Assembly (NCBI RefSeq): GCF_019703875.1
Contig: NZ_AP024110.1
Span: 2,294,001 to 2,358,000, forward strand
Reading direction: 5' to 3'
DNA length: 64,000 nt
Source: Methyloradius palustris
Lineage (GTDB): Bacteria; Pseudomonadota; Gammaproteobacteria; Burkholderiales; Methylophilaceae
Positions 36,758 to 45,815 of this stretch are shown one piece after another. Below the pieces are notes generated by a model that worked only from the letters and a program-made list of their open reading frames with translations, was not told the origin of the DNA and did not search any database. How positions within the stretch are numbered: the first letter of the stretch is position 1; each line of letters starts with the position of its first letter. The translations under genes and the position numbers were made by a program.

Positions 36758-37405
36758 TTGAGCAACCGTGATAGTGCATCACGCGTCTGGGTTTTCGATC
36801 TGGACGACACCTTGCACGATGCGTCCTCTCATATATTCCCCGTGATGAATCGTGCCATGACGCAGTACATCATGGATACGCTGGAAATGGATGAACCTAC
36901 GGCCTTTAAACTCAGGCAGCACTATTGGCGGGTTTATGGCGCCACCATGAAAGGGCTGATGCGCCATCATGGTGTAGACCCTGCGCATTTTCTGCTTACA
37001 ACCCACGATGTGCTTGATTTGCCAAACATGGTGTTACAAAACAAAGGCCTGCAGGAATCAATTTTGCGTTTGCCTGGCCGTAAAGTGATCTTCACCAATG
37101 CGCCCAGAAAATATGCGCTAGCTGTTCTGGAGTTGCTTGGTATAGCTCATCTGTTTGAAATCGTGTTCAGCGTTGAATCGAGCCGCTACCATCCCAAGCC
37201 TTCAATCCGTGGATTCAGGCAGCTATTAAAAAAAATTAAGGCAAACCCAGCTGACTGCGTGATGCTTGAAGACAATGCGCCAGCGCTGATGACTGCAAAA
37301 CGCATGGGCATGAAGACCATACACATCACAAAAAAACTGCATAAACCAGTGTATGTGGATGCCAGAATTGGCAATGTTCTGGCATTATCAAGGCTTAAAA
37401 TATAA
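36758..37405 (+). CDS. HAD-family pyrimidine 5'-nucleotidase
   Basis: A 215-residue HAD hydrolase: motif I VFDLDDTLHDAS, motif II FTNAPR, a Lys in KPSIRGF and motif III MLEDNAPALMTAK. The sequence fits the pyrimidine 5'-nucleotidase/YjjG-like group (VMNRAMTQYIMDTLEMDE...GATMKGLMRHHGVDP). The TTG start directly follows the argB stop, with AAGG eight nt before, so it is coupled to argB. The link to arginine metabolism is only positional. Confidence 0.88.
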   Translation: MSNRDSASRVWVFDLDDTLHDASSHIFPVMNRAMTQYIMDTLEMDEPTAFKLRQHYWRVYGATMKGLMRHHGVDPAHFLLTTHDVLDLPNMVLQNKGLQESILRLPGRKVIFTNAPRKYALAVLELLGIAHLFEIVFSVESSRYHPKPSIRGFRQLLKKIKANPADCVMLEDNAPALMTAKRMGMKTIHITKKLHKPVYVDARIGNVLALSRLKI

Positions 37406-37447
37406 ACGCTTTAACATTCTAAAAAAGCTTAATTCAAAGGAACCAGC

Positions 37448-38011
37448 ATGGCCGGGGAACGTAAACAACAAATACTTGAAACACTCGCCAAGATGCTCGA
37501 AGCACCCAAGCGCGAGAAAATCACCACCGCATCACTCGCAGCAAAGCTCGATGTAAGCGAAGCAGCGCTATACCGCCACTTTGCAAGCAAAGCGCAAATG
37601 TTTGAAGGCCTGATTGAATTCATCGAACAATCCATTTTCGGCCTCATCAATAAAATCAGCACTGAAGAAACAGATGGCATGAAGCAGATTCAGCGCACCA
37701 TCACCGTACTGCTTTTGTTTGCCGAAAAGAACCCTGGCATGACACGTGTATTGATAGGCGATGCATTGGTGAATGAAGAAGACAGGCTACAAGTACGCAT
37801 CAACCAACTCTATGACCGCCTGGAATCAACACTCAAACAAAGCCTGCGTATTGCTGAAACTCAAACGGGCAAACAGTTAGTACCAGAAGCACAGGCAAAC
37901 TTGCTCATCTGTTTTGTCATCGGTCGCTGGCAACAATTCGCCAAGAGTGGGTTTAAACGTAAACCCATGGAACTCATACAACAGCAACTACCATTACTAC
38001 TGAGTTTTTAA
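37448..38011 (+). CDS. slmA: Nucleoid occlusion factor SlmA (TetR family)
   Basis: A 187-residue TetR-type DNA-binding protein. The HTH lies at about 25-50 (ITTASLAAKLDVSEAALYRHFASKAQMFEGLIEFIEQ), the typical SlmA pattern, followed by the helical regulatory domain (TITVLLLFAEKNPGMTRVLIGDALVNE). SlmA binds specific sites on the chromosome and blocks FtsZ ring formation over the nucleoid. AAAGGA lies upstream of the ATG. It lies 42 nt after the nucleotidase gene. Confidence 0.9.
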   Translation: MAGERKQQILETLAKMLEAPKREKITTASLAAKLDVSEAALYRHFASKAQMFEGLIEFIEQSIFGLINKISTEETDGMKQIQRTITVLLLFAEKNPGMTRVLIGDALVNEEDRLQVRINQLYDRLESTLKQSLRIAETQTGKQLVPEAQANLLICFVIGRWQQFAKSGFKRKPMELIQQQLPLLLSF

Positions 38012-38055
38012 GCTTCACAGAACATAAACTTAAATGTGCTCACAGGAGGTTTTCA

Positions 38056-38253
38056 ATGAAAATCAAATATTTTGAGGATACAGACACGCTGCATATCAAA
38101 TTTAACGATGAAGCAATTTCTGTCAGCATCAACCTAGATGAAAACATGCAAATTGACTTGGATGGTGAGGGCAGTGTCTGCAAAATCACGCTAGAGAATG
38201 CCAGCCAGAGAACGGATATATCAGAGTTTGCGTTCGAGAAAATAGCTGACTAA
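38056..38253 (+). CDS. DUF2283 family small protein (65 aa)
   Basis: A 65-residue protein beginning MKIKYFEDTDTLHIKF, with INLDENMQIDLDGEGSVCKITLENAS, matching the DUF2283 pattern of short beta-rich proteins of unknown role. It has a near-perfect ribosome-binding site (AGGAGG, seven nt before ATG), stronger than those of its neighbours. A bidirectional terminator follows. Confidence 0.85.
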   Translation: MKIKYFEDTDTLHIKFNDEAISVSINLDENMQIDLDGEGSVCKITLENASQRTDISEFAFEKIAD

Positions 38254-38287
38254 TCAATCCTTGCATCTCTAAAACATTAAATTTTCA

Positions 38288-38322
38288 AAATAAAAAGGGC
38301 GCCAGTAGCGCCCTTTTTATTT
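38288..38322. terminator. Bidirectional intrinsic terminator
   Basis: AAATAAAAAGGGCGC and GCGCCCTTTTTATTT are a perfect 15-bp inverted repeat with loop CAGTA. T tracts occur on both strands. It separates the DUF2283 gene from the convergent His/Asp-rich protein gene. Confidence 0.9.
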
Positions 38323-38339
38323 ATAACAAATTTTGTTAA

Positions 38340-38789
38340 TTAATGCCGATCATGATCTGGGCCATGGCCTCGACCTGGGCCATCATCGTGTCCGCGATCA
38401 GGTCCACCGCGTCTATCTCCATGGTCGTCACGATCATAACGTCTACCGTCATCACCATGCTCATGGTATTCGCGATAACGTGGTGCATAGGTGTTGTTGT
38501 ACCAGTCATCTCTTACAAAATATACTGGGCGACCACAAGCTTCATAGCGACCGCAGTATTTGCGCCAGTTTTTGGCATGACCTGGAGGCACATGCAGGTA
38601 AAGTGGCTCGTATTGTGCTGGGCCTGGTTGAATAACTACAGGCTGCGGATATAAAACCCGAGGTGCTGGATAGCTATCACCTATTTCAATCTGTCCAAAA
38701 AAACCTGGTTGACCAACGCTGACTGACACGCCTGCATTGGCATTCGCGGCTAACAACAAACCAGCTAGTAAAAACGTGATACGTTTCAT
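38340..38789 (-). CDS. Secreted protein with His/Asp/Arg/Gly-rich C-terminus
   Basis: A 149-residue protein. Signal peptide about 1-19 (ITFLLAGLLLAANANA), then a Pro-rich part, then a conserved-looking core VPPGHAKNWRKYCGRYEACGRPVYFVRDDWY with two cysteines. I have seen this core in other betaproteobacterial hypothetical proteins. The last ~45 residues are low complexity and rich in His, Asp, Arg and Gly, so metal binding is possible. ATG 38789 is preferred, with AGAAG before it. Confidence 0.78.
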   Translation of the reverse strand: MKRITFLLAGLLLAANANAGVSVSVGQPGFFGQIEIGDSYPAPRVLYPQPVVIQPGPAQYEPLYLHVPPGHAKNWRKYCGRYEACGRPVYFVRDDWYNNTYAPRYREYHEHGDDGRRYDRDDHGDRRGGPDRGHDDGPGRGHGPDHDRH

Positions 38790-38987
38790 GATGTGCTTCT
38801 TTCTCAAAATATTAGTTTCAAACCTGATCATCTCTAAATATTTACAATCAGGATTTGTGAGCAAATATTAGTGGATGGCAAGATGTGGAATCATCCGCGT
38901 AGTACTGAATCAGTTGTCAGAATCGTCTGACAAGCTAACTTGACCAACACTCTGAAGATGCTGAGTACCCAGAATTTCCAGCTCCAG

Positions 38988-40202
38988 CTATGAAGGCATG
39001 CTGTGTTTAAGGGCTTCTAATCGCGCCTCGTACACTGCCAGCTTGATTTTTTCAGGCTCAGTTTGGGTTTTGGCAACGGCACCAGCATCTACTTGCATCA
39101 CTACCTTCAGCGCCATACTTAGCATATCTGCCTCGGGCATTAACACTTGCTCAAACCCAGTGCGACCGCGTGAATCACATTCACAGGCACGTAAAAAATC
39201 ATTGAATCTTGCTGGCTGGCGGATTGCATCGAGCTCAATCAAAAAAGTCAGCAAGGTTGCAGCGCGCATTTCATGCACCTGATGCATTTTTCCGTGGAAC
39301 TTGGCGACGATATGCGCGAGCTCTTTGCAATCGTTTGGTACGCGCAAGCGCTGGCTTAATTCTTTGAGCAGTTTGACGCTGCGCTCTTCATGGCCCATGT
39401 GGCGCGGCAACACATGGGCTGGCGTAGTGCCTTTACCGAGATCATGCGTAAGCCCAGCAAAACGCACAGGTAGTGAGTAATTCTGTGAAGCAGCATAATC
39501 AATCACCATCATCACATGCACGCCAGTATCAATCTCTGGATGATGCAAGGCGGGTTGCGGTACTCCCCACAGGCGATCCACTTCGGGCATGATTTTTTTC
39601 AGCGCGCCACACTCACGTAACACCGCAAACATGCGGCTGGGTTTGGCTTCCATCAAGCCTTTTGCTAATTCTTGCCATACGCGCTCTGCGACCAAGGCAT
39701 CTACTTCGCCATCTTGCACCATTTTCTGCATCAATTTCATGGTTTCAGGTGCTACGATGAACTCGGTAAACCTGGCAGCAAATCTGGCAATACGCAGAAT
39801 ACGTACGGGGTCTTCAATAAATGCATCGCTGACATGGCGCAATACCTTGGCTTGAATATCAGCGACACCGTTGTACGTATCTATTAGTTGGCCGTCACTA
39901 CCTTTGGCAATGGCGTTAATCGTGAGGTCGCGCCGCGCTAAATCTTCTTCTAGCGTCACATCTGGCGAGGCATACACCTTAAAACCCTTGTAGCCTTTAG
40001 CGGTCTTCCGCTCAGTGCGCGCAAGCGCATATTCTTCGTGCGTTTTGGGGTGGAGGAATACAGGGAAATCTTTGCCTACAGGCTTAAAACCAGCGGCTTC
40101 CATCTCGGCTGGCGTGCTACCGACAACGACATAATCATGGTCTTTGACTGCTAAGCCGAGCAACTCATCACGCACTGCGCCGCCAACGACAAAGACTTTC
40201 AT
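38988..40202 (-). CDS. cca: CCA-adding tRNA nucleotidyltransferase (multifunctional, HD domain)
   Basis: A 404-residue class II CCA enzyme. The catalytic head has GGAVRDELLGL and DHDYVV near the start, then RRDLTINAIA and the RILRIARFAARF helix. The C-terminal part holds an HD phosphohydrolase domain (THDLGKGTTP...HMGHEERS), as in the E. coli enzyme. It adds or repairs the 3' CCA of tRNAs. The NDUFA9-like gene ends 6 nt upstream, so they are probably co-transcribed. Confidence 0.95.
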   Translation of the reverse strand: MKVFVVGGAVRDELLGLAVKDHDYVVVGSTPAEMEAAGFKPVGKDFPVFLHPKTHEEYALARTERKTAKGYKGFKVYASPDVTLEEDLARRDLTINAIAKGSDGQLIDTYNGVADIQAKVLRHVSDAFIEDPVRILRIARFAARFTEFIVAPETMKLMQKMVQDGEVDALVAERVWQELAKGLMEAKPSRMFAVLRECGALKKIMPEVDRLWGVPQPALHHPEIDTGVHVMMVIDYAASQNYSLPVRFAGLTHDLGKGTTPAHVLPRHMGHEERSVKLLKELSQRLRVPNDCKELAHIVAKFHGKMHQVHEMRAATLLTFLIELDAIRQPARFNDFLRACECDSRGRTGFEQVLMPEADMLSMALKVVMQVDAGAVAKTQTEPEKIKLAVYEARLEALKHSMPS

Positions 40203-40208
40203 GTGCCT

Positions 40209-41156
40209 TTACCGTCCGGCAAGTCCACGAAACTTGTTGTAAGCGTTACGTGGATTATCGTTAGCCAGATAGTCAGGAACGATAGCTTCAAGTGCGGTTG
40301 GCTGAAAACCAAAAACCTTTGGGAACTCGCCATTCGTCACGCTATCAACCTCCATCGAGTAGATGTTATCTCGCGTCATCAGCTTGATTGGCATTTTCTC
40401 CAGAGCATAGGCTTGCAGGTAAGAGAGCTTGTCGTTGAGGCCGACGATCTTGCGTTTTTTACCCAGCAAAAAGACGACGAATTGCACTATCCCTTTAAGG
40501 CTGTAGATACGTGGGCCGCCTAAATCATATTGCTTGCCATAGGTATCAATATTTTCAAGGCTGCTCACAAATGCTTGCGCAACATCTTCAACCCAAATCG
40601 GCTGAAACTTGGCATCTGGCTTGGCCAAAGCGATCACTGGCATAAGTTTCACGAGCTTGGCGAACAGATTGATAAAGCCATCGCCACGCCCAAAAATCAC
40701 TGAAGGGCGGAATATCGTAATCTGGGTGTTACCTTGATGCGCCATCAGTGCTACTTCGGCTGCACCTTTGGAGCGCAGATAAGCGCTAGGCGCATCCACA
40801 CTGGCTTGCAGGGCACTCATATGCAAGAAACGACAGACGCCCAAACGCTCACAGATGCCAAGCAGACGAATCGGTAAATCAGTGTGAATAGTCTTAAAAG
40901 TGAGATTTTTGTCTTCATGCAGAATGCCGATGAGGTTAATTACGGCATCGCTACCTGCCACCTGTTGCGCAAGCGCAGCGTCGTTCATCACATCACATTC
41001 AATGACTTGCACGTAAGGCAGCAGAATCAAGTGTTTGCTGGCTTCACGACGGCGCGTGAGCACTTTAACGTTATAACCTGCGGCACTCAGCCTGTGCACC
41101 AGCGCGCTGCCGACAAAGCCTGAACCACCCAATACACAGATATCTTTAATACGCAT
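40209..41156 (-). CDS. NAD(P)-binding epimerase-like protein (complex I NDUFA9 subunit family)
   Basis: A 315-residue Rossmann-fold protein of the extended SDR/NDUFA9 group. The nucleotide site is ICVLGGSGFVGSALVHRLS, followed by VINLIGILHED, the SALQASVDAPSAYLRSKGAAE region (YxxxK-like as YLRSK) and ITIFRPSVIFGRGDGFINLFA. Relatives are annotated as NAD(P)H-binding or NDUFA9-like; bacterial function is unclear. ATG 41156 has AAGG upstream; the frame opens 14 codons earlier. Confidence 0.9.
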   Translation of the reverse strand: MRIKDICVLGGSGFVGSALVHRLSAAGYNVKVLTRRREASKHLILLPYVQVIECDVMNDAALAQQVAGSDAVINLIGILHEDKNLTFKTIHTDLPIRLLGICERLGVCRFLHMSALQASVDAPSAYLRSKGAAEVALMAHQGNTQITIFRPSVIFGRGDGFINLFAKLVKLMPVIALAKPDAKFQPIWVEDVAQAFVSSLENIDTYGKQYDLGGPRIYSLKGIVQFVVFLLGKKRKIVGLNDKLSYLQAYALEKMPIKLMTRDNIYSMEVDSVTNGEFPKVFGFQPTALEAIVPDYLANDNPRNAYNKFRGLAGR

Positions 41157-41258
41157 ATTTACCTTGGCCAGTTTTCTTAATTTGGGTTTTGATAACACTT
41201 TTTTTACTATTATATGCAGTTTTGCACTGCTTGATGAAGTTGAGCGATCAGAGCAGTT

Positions 41259-43196
41259 TTATTGCTCAGCCTCGTCCACCGTTAATGTACCGCCTGTGCC
41301 AGCGATGACACCTAATCTTTGTTTTAGTGTTTGCACTTTGGTACCCAAACGTTGGGCATAAAAATAGGCGTTGCCCATTACTTTTTGCACATAGTTGCGC
41401 GTCTCGCTGAATGGAATAGTCTCGGCATAAATTGCGCCTTCCATCGGCTTCTCATCCGCCCAGCGTTTCGCGCGGCTAGGGCCTGCGTTGTAGGCTGCGG
41501 TTGCCATCAAGGTTTGGTCACCCATCGAATCCAGCACATAACGCATGTAATAAGTACCCATTTGAATATTGGTATCCATCTCATGGATCATGCTGTTGTT
41601 ATAGGTGCCCCAACCCAGGCGCTTGGCGATCCAATTAGCCGTAGCAGGCATCAACTGCATTAAGCCAGAGGCGCCGACACCAGATTTTGCATAATGCATG
41701 AAACGACTTTCTTGCCGTGTCAGCCCGTAAATCCAGGCTTCATCCAGCGACTGATCTTTAGCAGAGCTGCGCACTTTGTCCAGATAAGGCGTAGGGTAAC
41801 GCAACGCATAATCATGTACAAAAGTGGTCTTATCGGCGGTATTGATGCCTAGGTCGTACCAGCCTTGGCGGATTGCCAATTCAGCCGCAGCGATTTTCTG
41901 TCTATCGTCAAAATCGCGTGTTGCTTGTTGCCACTCAATCTTAGCCTCCCAGCGCATATCGAATTTTTGCAGCTCCATTGCACGTTGAATACCCGCCATG
42001 CTGGCGACCGTTTTCACCTCATCTTCTGAGGCTTTGTAACTAATAGGCAGGCCCGTCACTACATCACCCAGCTCTTCCATTGCCAGAACACCGTAATAGC
42101 TTAGTTCTCTGGAGAGTGGCACCAGAATAATATTCGCGGCTGGTATTTCTTTCTTCTCTTTAAGTGCGCGTGCTTTCCAGTAACGCCAGGCAGACTCGTC
42201 CTGTTGGCTTTGAGACATATCAGCGACAGTATCCAGTACCGCATTCCAGTTTTTAACACGCAAAGCGCTACGCGCCTTCCATGCCATTTGTTCGTTATCC
42301 AAGGTACCTTTTTGCGCACGCGCCAGCCACTCGTAAGCACCTGGGTCATGCCTGCGGGCAGCATGCAAACCAAACCTGCCCCAAAAATAACTGCGTTCTT
42401 CTGATTCAAAGTTTGGCTGTAACTTCTGCCACATATCCAGCGCAATAGTCGGCTGGCTACGCGCCAGTTTATCCAGTGCATACAGATTCAATTCACGCCC
42501 GTAACGCGTTTTGTAACTACCCGATTTCTTATCAAGAAATTTCTGAGGATTTTTAACCGCGCCATCTATCGATTTAAGATTTGCAGCATCAATTCCAGGC
42601 GCACGTAATGCTATGGCATTAGCCAGCGGTATTTTATCTGCCTGCATGGCAAGCCTAAACCTTGCCCACAGCTCCTCTGCCGTTAATACCTTCGCTGCCT
42701 GCATGCGGTCAAATAAACTTGCACAGTTGGCTGGTTGTTCTGTTGCGCTACGCCAGATCGTAAGCCCTTTGGTTAAGGCAGAGGCATCTCCATTTTGCGC
42801 CTGATAATCCAGAGCATAGCAAGTGACAGCAATATCCTCGCGTTGCAAATTAGGATATTCAGCCGAGAAAGCCTGCCAGTCGCCACGTTTTGCGAGAATT
42901 TTTAACCACTCGCCACGTAGCCGGTCAGTAAAAGGCATGTCGGCATATTTAGTGAGAAAAGCTTGTACGGTCTGGTTATCAGCAGTATTGAGGCGTAACA
43001 ATAGCAACCAGTAGTCCGCATAAGGCGCCAATATATAGCCTTGCGCCTGCATCTGTTGAGTGTAGTTAGATAAAGCAAAATCGTTTCTGGTCTTGTAAGC
43101 ATCACGCGCACCATTGAACATGTCGTCAGTATCCATTGCACGAACGGGTGCAATGCTAACAAGAAACAATATGAAAAACGCTGACAAGAATTGCAT
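41259..43196 (-). CDS. slt: Soluble lytic murein transglycosylase (Slt70-like)
   Basis: A 645-residue periplasmic enzyme. Signal peptide MQFLSAFFILFLVSIAPVRA, a long alpha-superhelical U/L region, and the C-terminal lysozyme-like domain with catalytic Glu in YGLTRQESRFMHYAKSGVGASGLMQLMPATA, then MGTYYMRYVLDSMGDQ and AYNAGPSRAKRW. It cleaves glycan strands to 1,6-anhydro products. The start could also be ATG 43214 or 43250; 43196 gives a clean signal peptide. Confidence 0.93.
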   Translation of the reverse strand: MQFLSAFFILFLVSIAPVRAMDTDDMFNGARDAYKTRNDFALSNYTQQMQAQGYILAPYADYWLLLLRLNTADNQTVQAFLTKYADMPFTDRLRGEWLKILAKRGDWQAFSAEYPNLQREDIAVTCYALDYQAQNGDASALTKGLTIWRSATEQPANCASLFDRMQAAKVLTAEELWARFRLAMQADKIPLANAIALRAPGIDAANLKSIDGAVKNPQKFLDKKSGSYKTRYGRELNLYALDKLARSQPTIALDMWQKLQPNFESEERSYFWGRFGLHAARRHDPGAYEWLARAQKGTLDNEQMAWKARSALRVKNWNAVLDTVADMSQSQQDESAWRYWKARALKEKKEIPAANIILVPLSRELSYYGVLAMEELGDVVTGLPISYKASEDEVKTVASMAGIQRAMELQKFDMRWEAKIEWQQATRDFDDRQKIAAAELAIRQGWYDLGINTADKTTFVHDYALRYPTPYLDKVRSSAKDQSLDEAWIYGLTRQESRFMHYAKSGVGASGLMQLMPATANWIAKRLGWGTYNNSMIHEMDTNIQMGTYYMRYVLDSMGDQTLMATAAYNAGPSRAKRWADEKPMEGAIYAETIPFSETRNYVQKVMGNAYFYAQRLGTKVQTLKQRLGVIAGTGGTLTVDEAEQ

Positions 43197-43263
43197 TGAT
43201 GACCTATGAAACATGCATGGATATTGGTTCAGACAAGGTTTAGACAGCATGATTCTGAACCAA

Positions 43264-43446
43264 TTAAAAAAGAATAATGCGCCCCATGGAGATGACCAGC
43301 AGCGTGATCGCGATCAGCACCAGCGTGAATTTGATGAGCTGCCATGAAAAACGCAAGTAGCGTTTATCGCCAGTCAATAAGTAGATGCCAAAAGAAATTG
43401 CGACTGAAATAACGCCTAAAATGCCCAATAATCGCAGTATCAGCAT
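43264..43446 (-). CDS. Small conserved-type membrane protein (60 aa)
   Basis: A 60-residue protein with two hydrophobic helices (LRLLGILGVISVAISFGIYLL and FTLVLIAITLLVISMGRIIL) and a short basic loop (TGDKRYLRFSW). Similar small proteins occur beside cell-wall genes in betaproteobacteria. It sits between lpxC (20 nt) and slt on the same strand. Function unknown. Confidence 0.7.
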   Translation of the reverse strand: MLILRLLGILGVISVAISFGIYLLTGDKRYLRFSWQLIKFTLVLIAITLLVISMGRIILF

Positions 43447-43466
43447 AGGCTGTTAGCGGACAGTCA

Positions 43467-44396
43467 TTAAGCGTAATGTAAGACTGGCGCTACGCCAATC
43501 GGGCTTTGAAAACCACTCGGAGCCTCTTCAAAACGGTCAAACGTGGCGTATTCCCAAGCACTCTCGTCAGCCAGCAAAGTACGTAGCAATTGGTTGTTAA
43601 GCGCATGACCAGACTTGTAAGCTGTGAATGCGCCAATCAGCGGATGACCGAGTACATATAAATCGCCAATCGCATCTAGCACCTTATGCTTGGCGAATTC
43701 GTCGTCATAGCGCAAACCATCGTTGTTCAGGATGCGGTACTCATCCAGCACAATCGCATTATCTAAACTACCGCCACGCGCAAGCCCCATGGAGCGCAGG
43801 GCTTCAACCTCATGCATAAAACCAAAGGTGCGCGCGCGACTGACTTCTTTAATATATGAATTATCAGCAAAATCGATCTTCACATTCTGGCCAGAGTGCT
43901 CAAATACCGGGTGGTCAAAATCTATCGTAAAATCAATCTTGAAGCCAAAATATGGCTCAAAGCGCACCCATTTGTCGCCGTCATGTACTTCTACGGTTTT
44001 CTTGATACGGATGAATTTCTTGGGCACAGGTTGCTCAATGATGCCCGCTTGTTGTAGCAGGAATACGAACGGCCCAGAACTGCCATCCATGATAGGCACT
44101 TCACCCGCACTTAATTCAACGTACACATTGTCAATACCTAAACCAGCAAATGCAGACATGAGATGCTCAACTGTCGCAACCCGAACCTCCTTGTGTACCA
44201 AGGCAGAACACAAGCGAGTATCGGTGACATAGTGAGGCGCGACTTTGATTTCTGCTGAACCGGGCAGATCGGTTCGGCGAAATACAATGCCGGTATCAGG
44301 CGCAGCGGGACGCAAGGTCAATTCAACCTTGTCACCTGTGTGCAACCCAACGCCAGTGGCGCGAATTAGATTTTTAAGTGTTCTCTGTTTGAGCAC
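43467..44396 (-). CDS. lpxC: UDP-3-O-acyl-N-acetylglucosamine deacetylase
   Basis: A 309-residue zinc deacetylase, the committed step of lipid A synthesis. Zinc ligands are seen in VEHLMSAFAGLGIDN and HKVLDAIGDLYVLG; the active-site segment GVGLHTGDKV is near the N-terminus. It starts with GTG at 44396. As in many proteobacteria it closes the dcw cluster after ftsZ. A strong hairpin precedes its ribosome-binding site. Confidence 0.97.
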   Translation of the reverse strand: MLKQRTLKNLIRATGVGLHTGDKVELTLRPAAPDTGIVFRRTDLPGSAEIKVAPHYVTDTRLCSALVHKEVRVATVEHLMSAFAGLGIDNVYVELSAGEVPIMDGSSGPFVFLLQQAGIIEQPVPKKFIRIKKTVEVHDGDKWVRFEPYFGFKIDFTIDFDHPVFEHSGQNVKIDFADNSYIKEVSRARTFGFMHEVEALRSMGLARGGSLDNAIVLDEYRILNNDGLRYDDEFAKHKVLDAIGDLYVLGHPLIGAFTAYKSGHALNNQLLRTLLADESAWEYATFDRFEEAPSGFQSPIGVAPVLHYA

Positions 44397-44412
44397 TGTT
44401 TTCTCTTTTCTT

Positions 44413-44454
44413 TTATTTCTTGAGCTTAATCAACTGCTAAGCTGCAAGAAATAA
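44413..44454 (-). promoter_or_regulatory. 16-bp hairpin in the ftsZ-lpxC intergenic region
   Basis: TTATTTCTTGAGCTTA at 44413 pairs with TAAGCTGCAAGAAATAA at 44438: 16 pairs with one bulged G and a 9-nt loop. On the minus strand the stem is followed by purine-rich sequence (AAGAAAAGAGAAAA), not a T tract, so it is not a standard terminator. It ends 17 nt before the lpxC GTG. The rest of 44397-44559 holds no gene. Confidence 0.6.
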
Positions 44455-44559
44455 TCTCACTATATTGTTACGAAATGATAGCACATATGCAGCATTTACT
44501 GGCACAAAGGCAATTATTTCTCTTTTATAACAAGCACATACAAACTAACAATTTAGCGC

Positions 44560-45723
44560 TTAATCAGCCTGCTTACGCAAAAATGCTGGGATGTCATACT
44601 CTTCAACCCCTTGCATCTTCATGGCTTCAACCTGTGAACGACGGCCATTTGAGCTGAATACAGCTGGTGCTTCATCCTCTACTACACCGCTGTAAATTGG
44701 CTGATTGGTCGTACCATCACGTACTTGTGTCATGACGCGCAATTCAGGTTTTTGCTGGCGGCGTGCCATCGCAGCATTCAAACCTGTTGCAACCATAGTC
44801 ACACGCAACCCATCACCAATAGATTCGTCAAACACGTTACCCACGATGACAGTAGCATCTTCAGCGGTGAACGCCTTGATGGTGTTCATCACATCGTAGT
44901 ATTCCTTCATCTTGAAAGAACTGCTGGCGGTGATGTTCACTAGAACGCCGCGCGCATTGGCTAGGTTGACATCTTCCAGCAATGGGCTGGCAACCGCTTG
45001 CTCTGCTGCGATAATCGCACGATTAGGGCCTGTAGCCATTGCTGAACCCATCATCGCCATACCCATTTCAGACATGACGGTACGTACGTCAGCAAAGTCG
45101 ACGTTGACCATGCCTGGGCAATTAATGATCTCGGCAATACCAGCAACCGCGTTGTGCAATACGTCATTCGCTGCCTCGAACGCTGCAAGGAAAGGCACAT
45201 CTTCGCCCAATACTTCCATCAGCTTTTCGTTAGGGATAACAATCAGAGAGTCCACATGGCGAGAAAGTTCTTCCAGGCCTTCTTGCGCAATCTTGGTACG
45301 CTTGCCTTCAAAGGCGAATGGCTTGGTAACCACAGCTACTGTCAGTATGCCCATTTCTTTCGCGACTTCAGCGATGATAGGTGCAGCGCCAGTACCAGTG
45401 CCGCCGCCCATACCCGCAGCGATGAACAACATATCTGCACCATCAATGATTTCGGCGATACGGTCACGGTCTTCAAGCGCAGCATCACGGCCAACTTGTG
45501 GACGTGCGCCTGCCCCTAAGCCTTTAGTAATATCAGTACCAATCTGCAAAATAGTTTTGGCCTGGCTCTTTTTAAGCGCTTGCATATCGGTATTGGCGCA
45601 AATGAATTCCACACCACCGACCGCTTTTTCGATCATGTGGGCGACTGCGTTACCACCGCAACCACCGACACCAATCACTTTAATTACCGCCTCTTGCGAG
45701 TCTCTATCCATAATCTCAAACAT
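44560..45723 (-). CDS. ftsZ: Cell division protein FtsZ
   Basis: A 387-residue tubulin-like GTPase that forms the Z ring. IKVIGVGGCGGNAVAHM near the N-terminus and the GTP signature GMGGGTGTGAAP (about residues 108-119) are intact; the C-terminal conserved peptide is EYDIPAFLRKQ, the site for FtsA and other partners. AAGGAG precedes the ATG. ftsA lies 92 nt upstream. Confidence 0.98.
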   Translation of the reverse strand: MFEIMDRDSQEAVIKVIGVGGCGGNAVAHMIEKAVGGVEFICANTDMQALKKSQAKTILQIGTDITKGLGAGARPQVGRDAALEDRDRIAEIIDGADMLFIAAGMGGGTGTGAAPIIAEVAKEMGILTVAVVTKPFAFEGKRTKIAQEGLEELSRHVDSLIVIPNEKLMEVLGEDVPFLAAFEAANDVLHNAVAGIAEIINCPGMVNVDFADVRTVMSEMGMAMMGSAMATGPNRAIIAAEQAVASPLLEDVNLANARGVLVNITASSSFKMKEYYDVMNTIKAFTAEDATVIVGNVFDESIGDGLRVTMVATGLNAAMARRQQKPELRVMTQVRDGTTNQPIYSGVVEDEAPAVFSSNGRRSQVEAMKMQGVEEYDIPAFLRKQAD

Positions 45724-45815
45724 TGTGTTTCTCCTTGGTTTAACTATCTAACGTTTATCTAGCTACTTGCTTCTGCCTGACTACTTTTCTGCCCTACTTT
45801 TACTACTGCCTACTA

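Noticed and set aside
44912..45751. 279-codon ORF antisense to ftsZ
   Set aside because: It lies almost wholly within ftsZ on the other strand, has Ser/Ala/Pro-biased low-complexity composition typical of shadow frames, and no ribosome-binding site.
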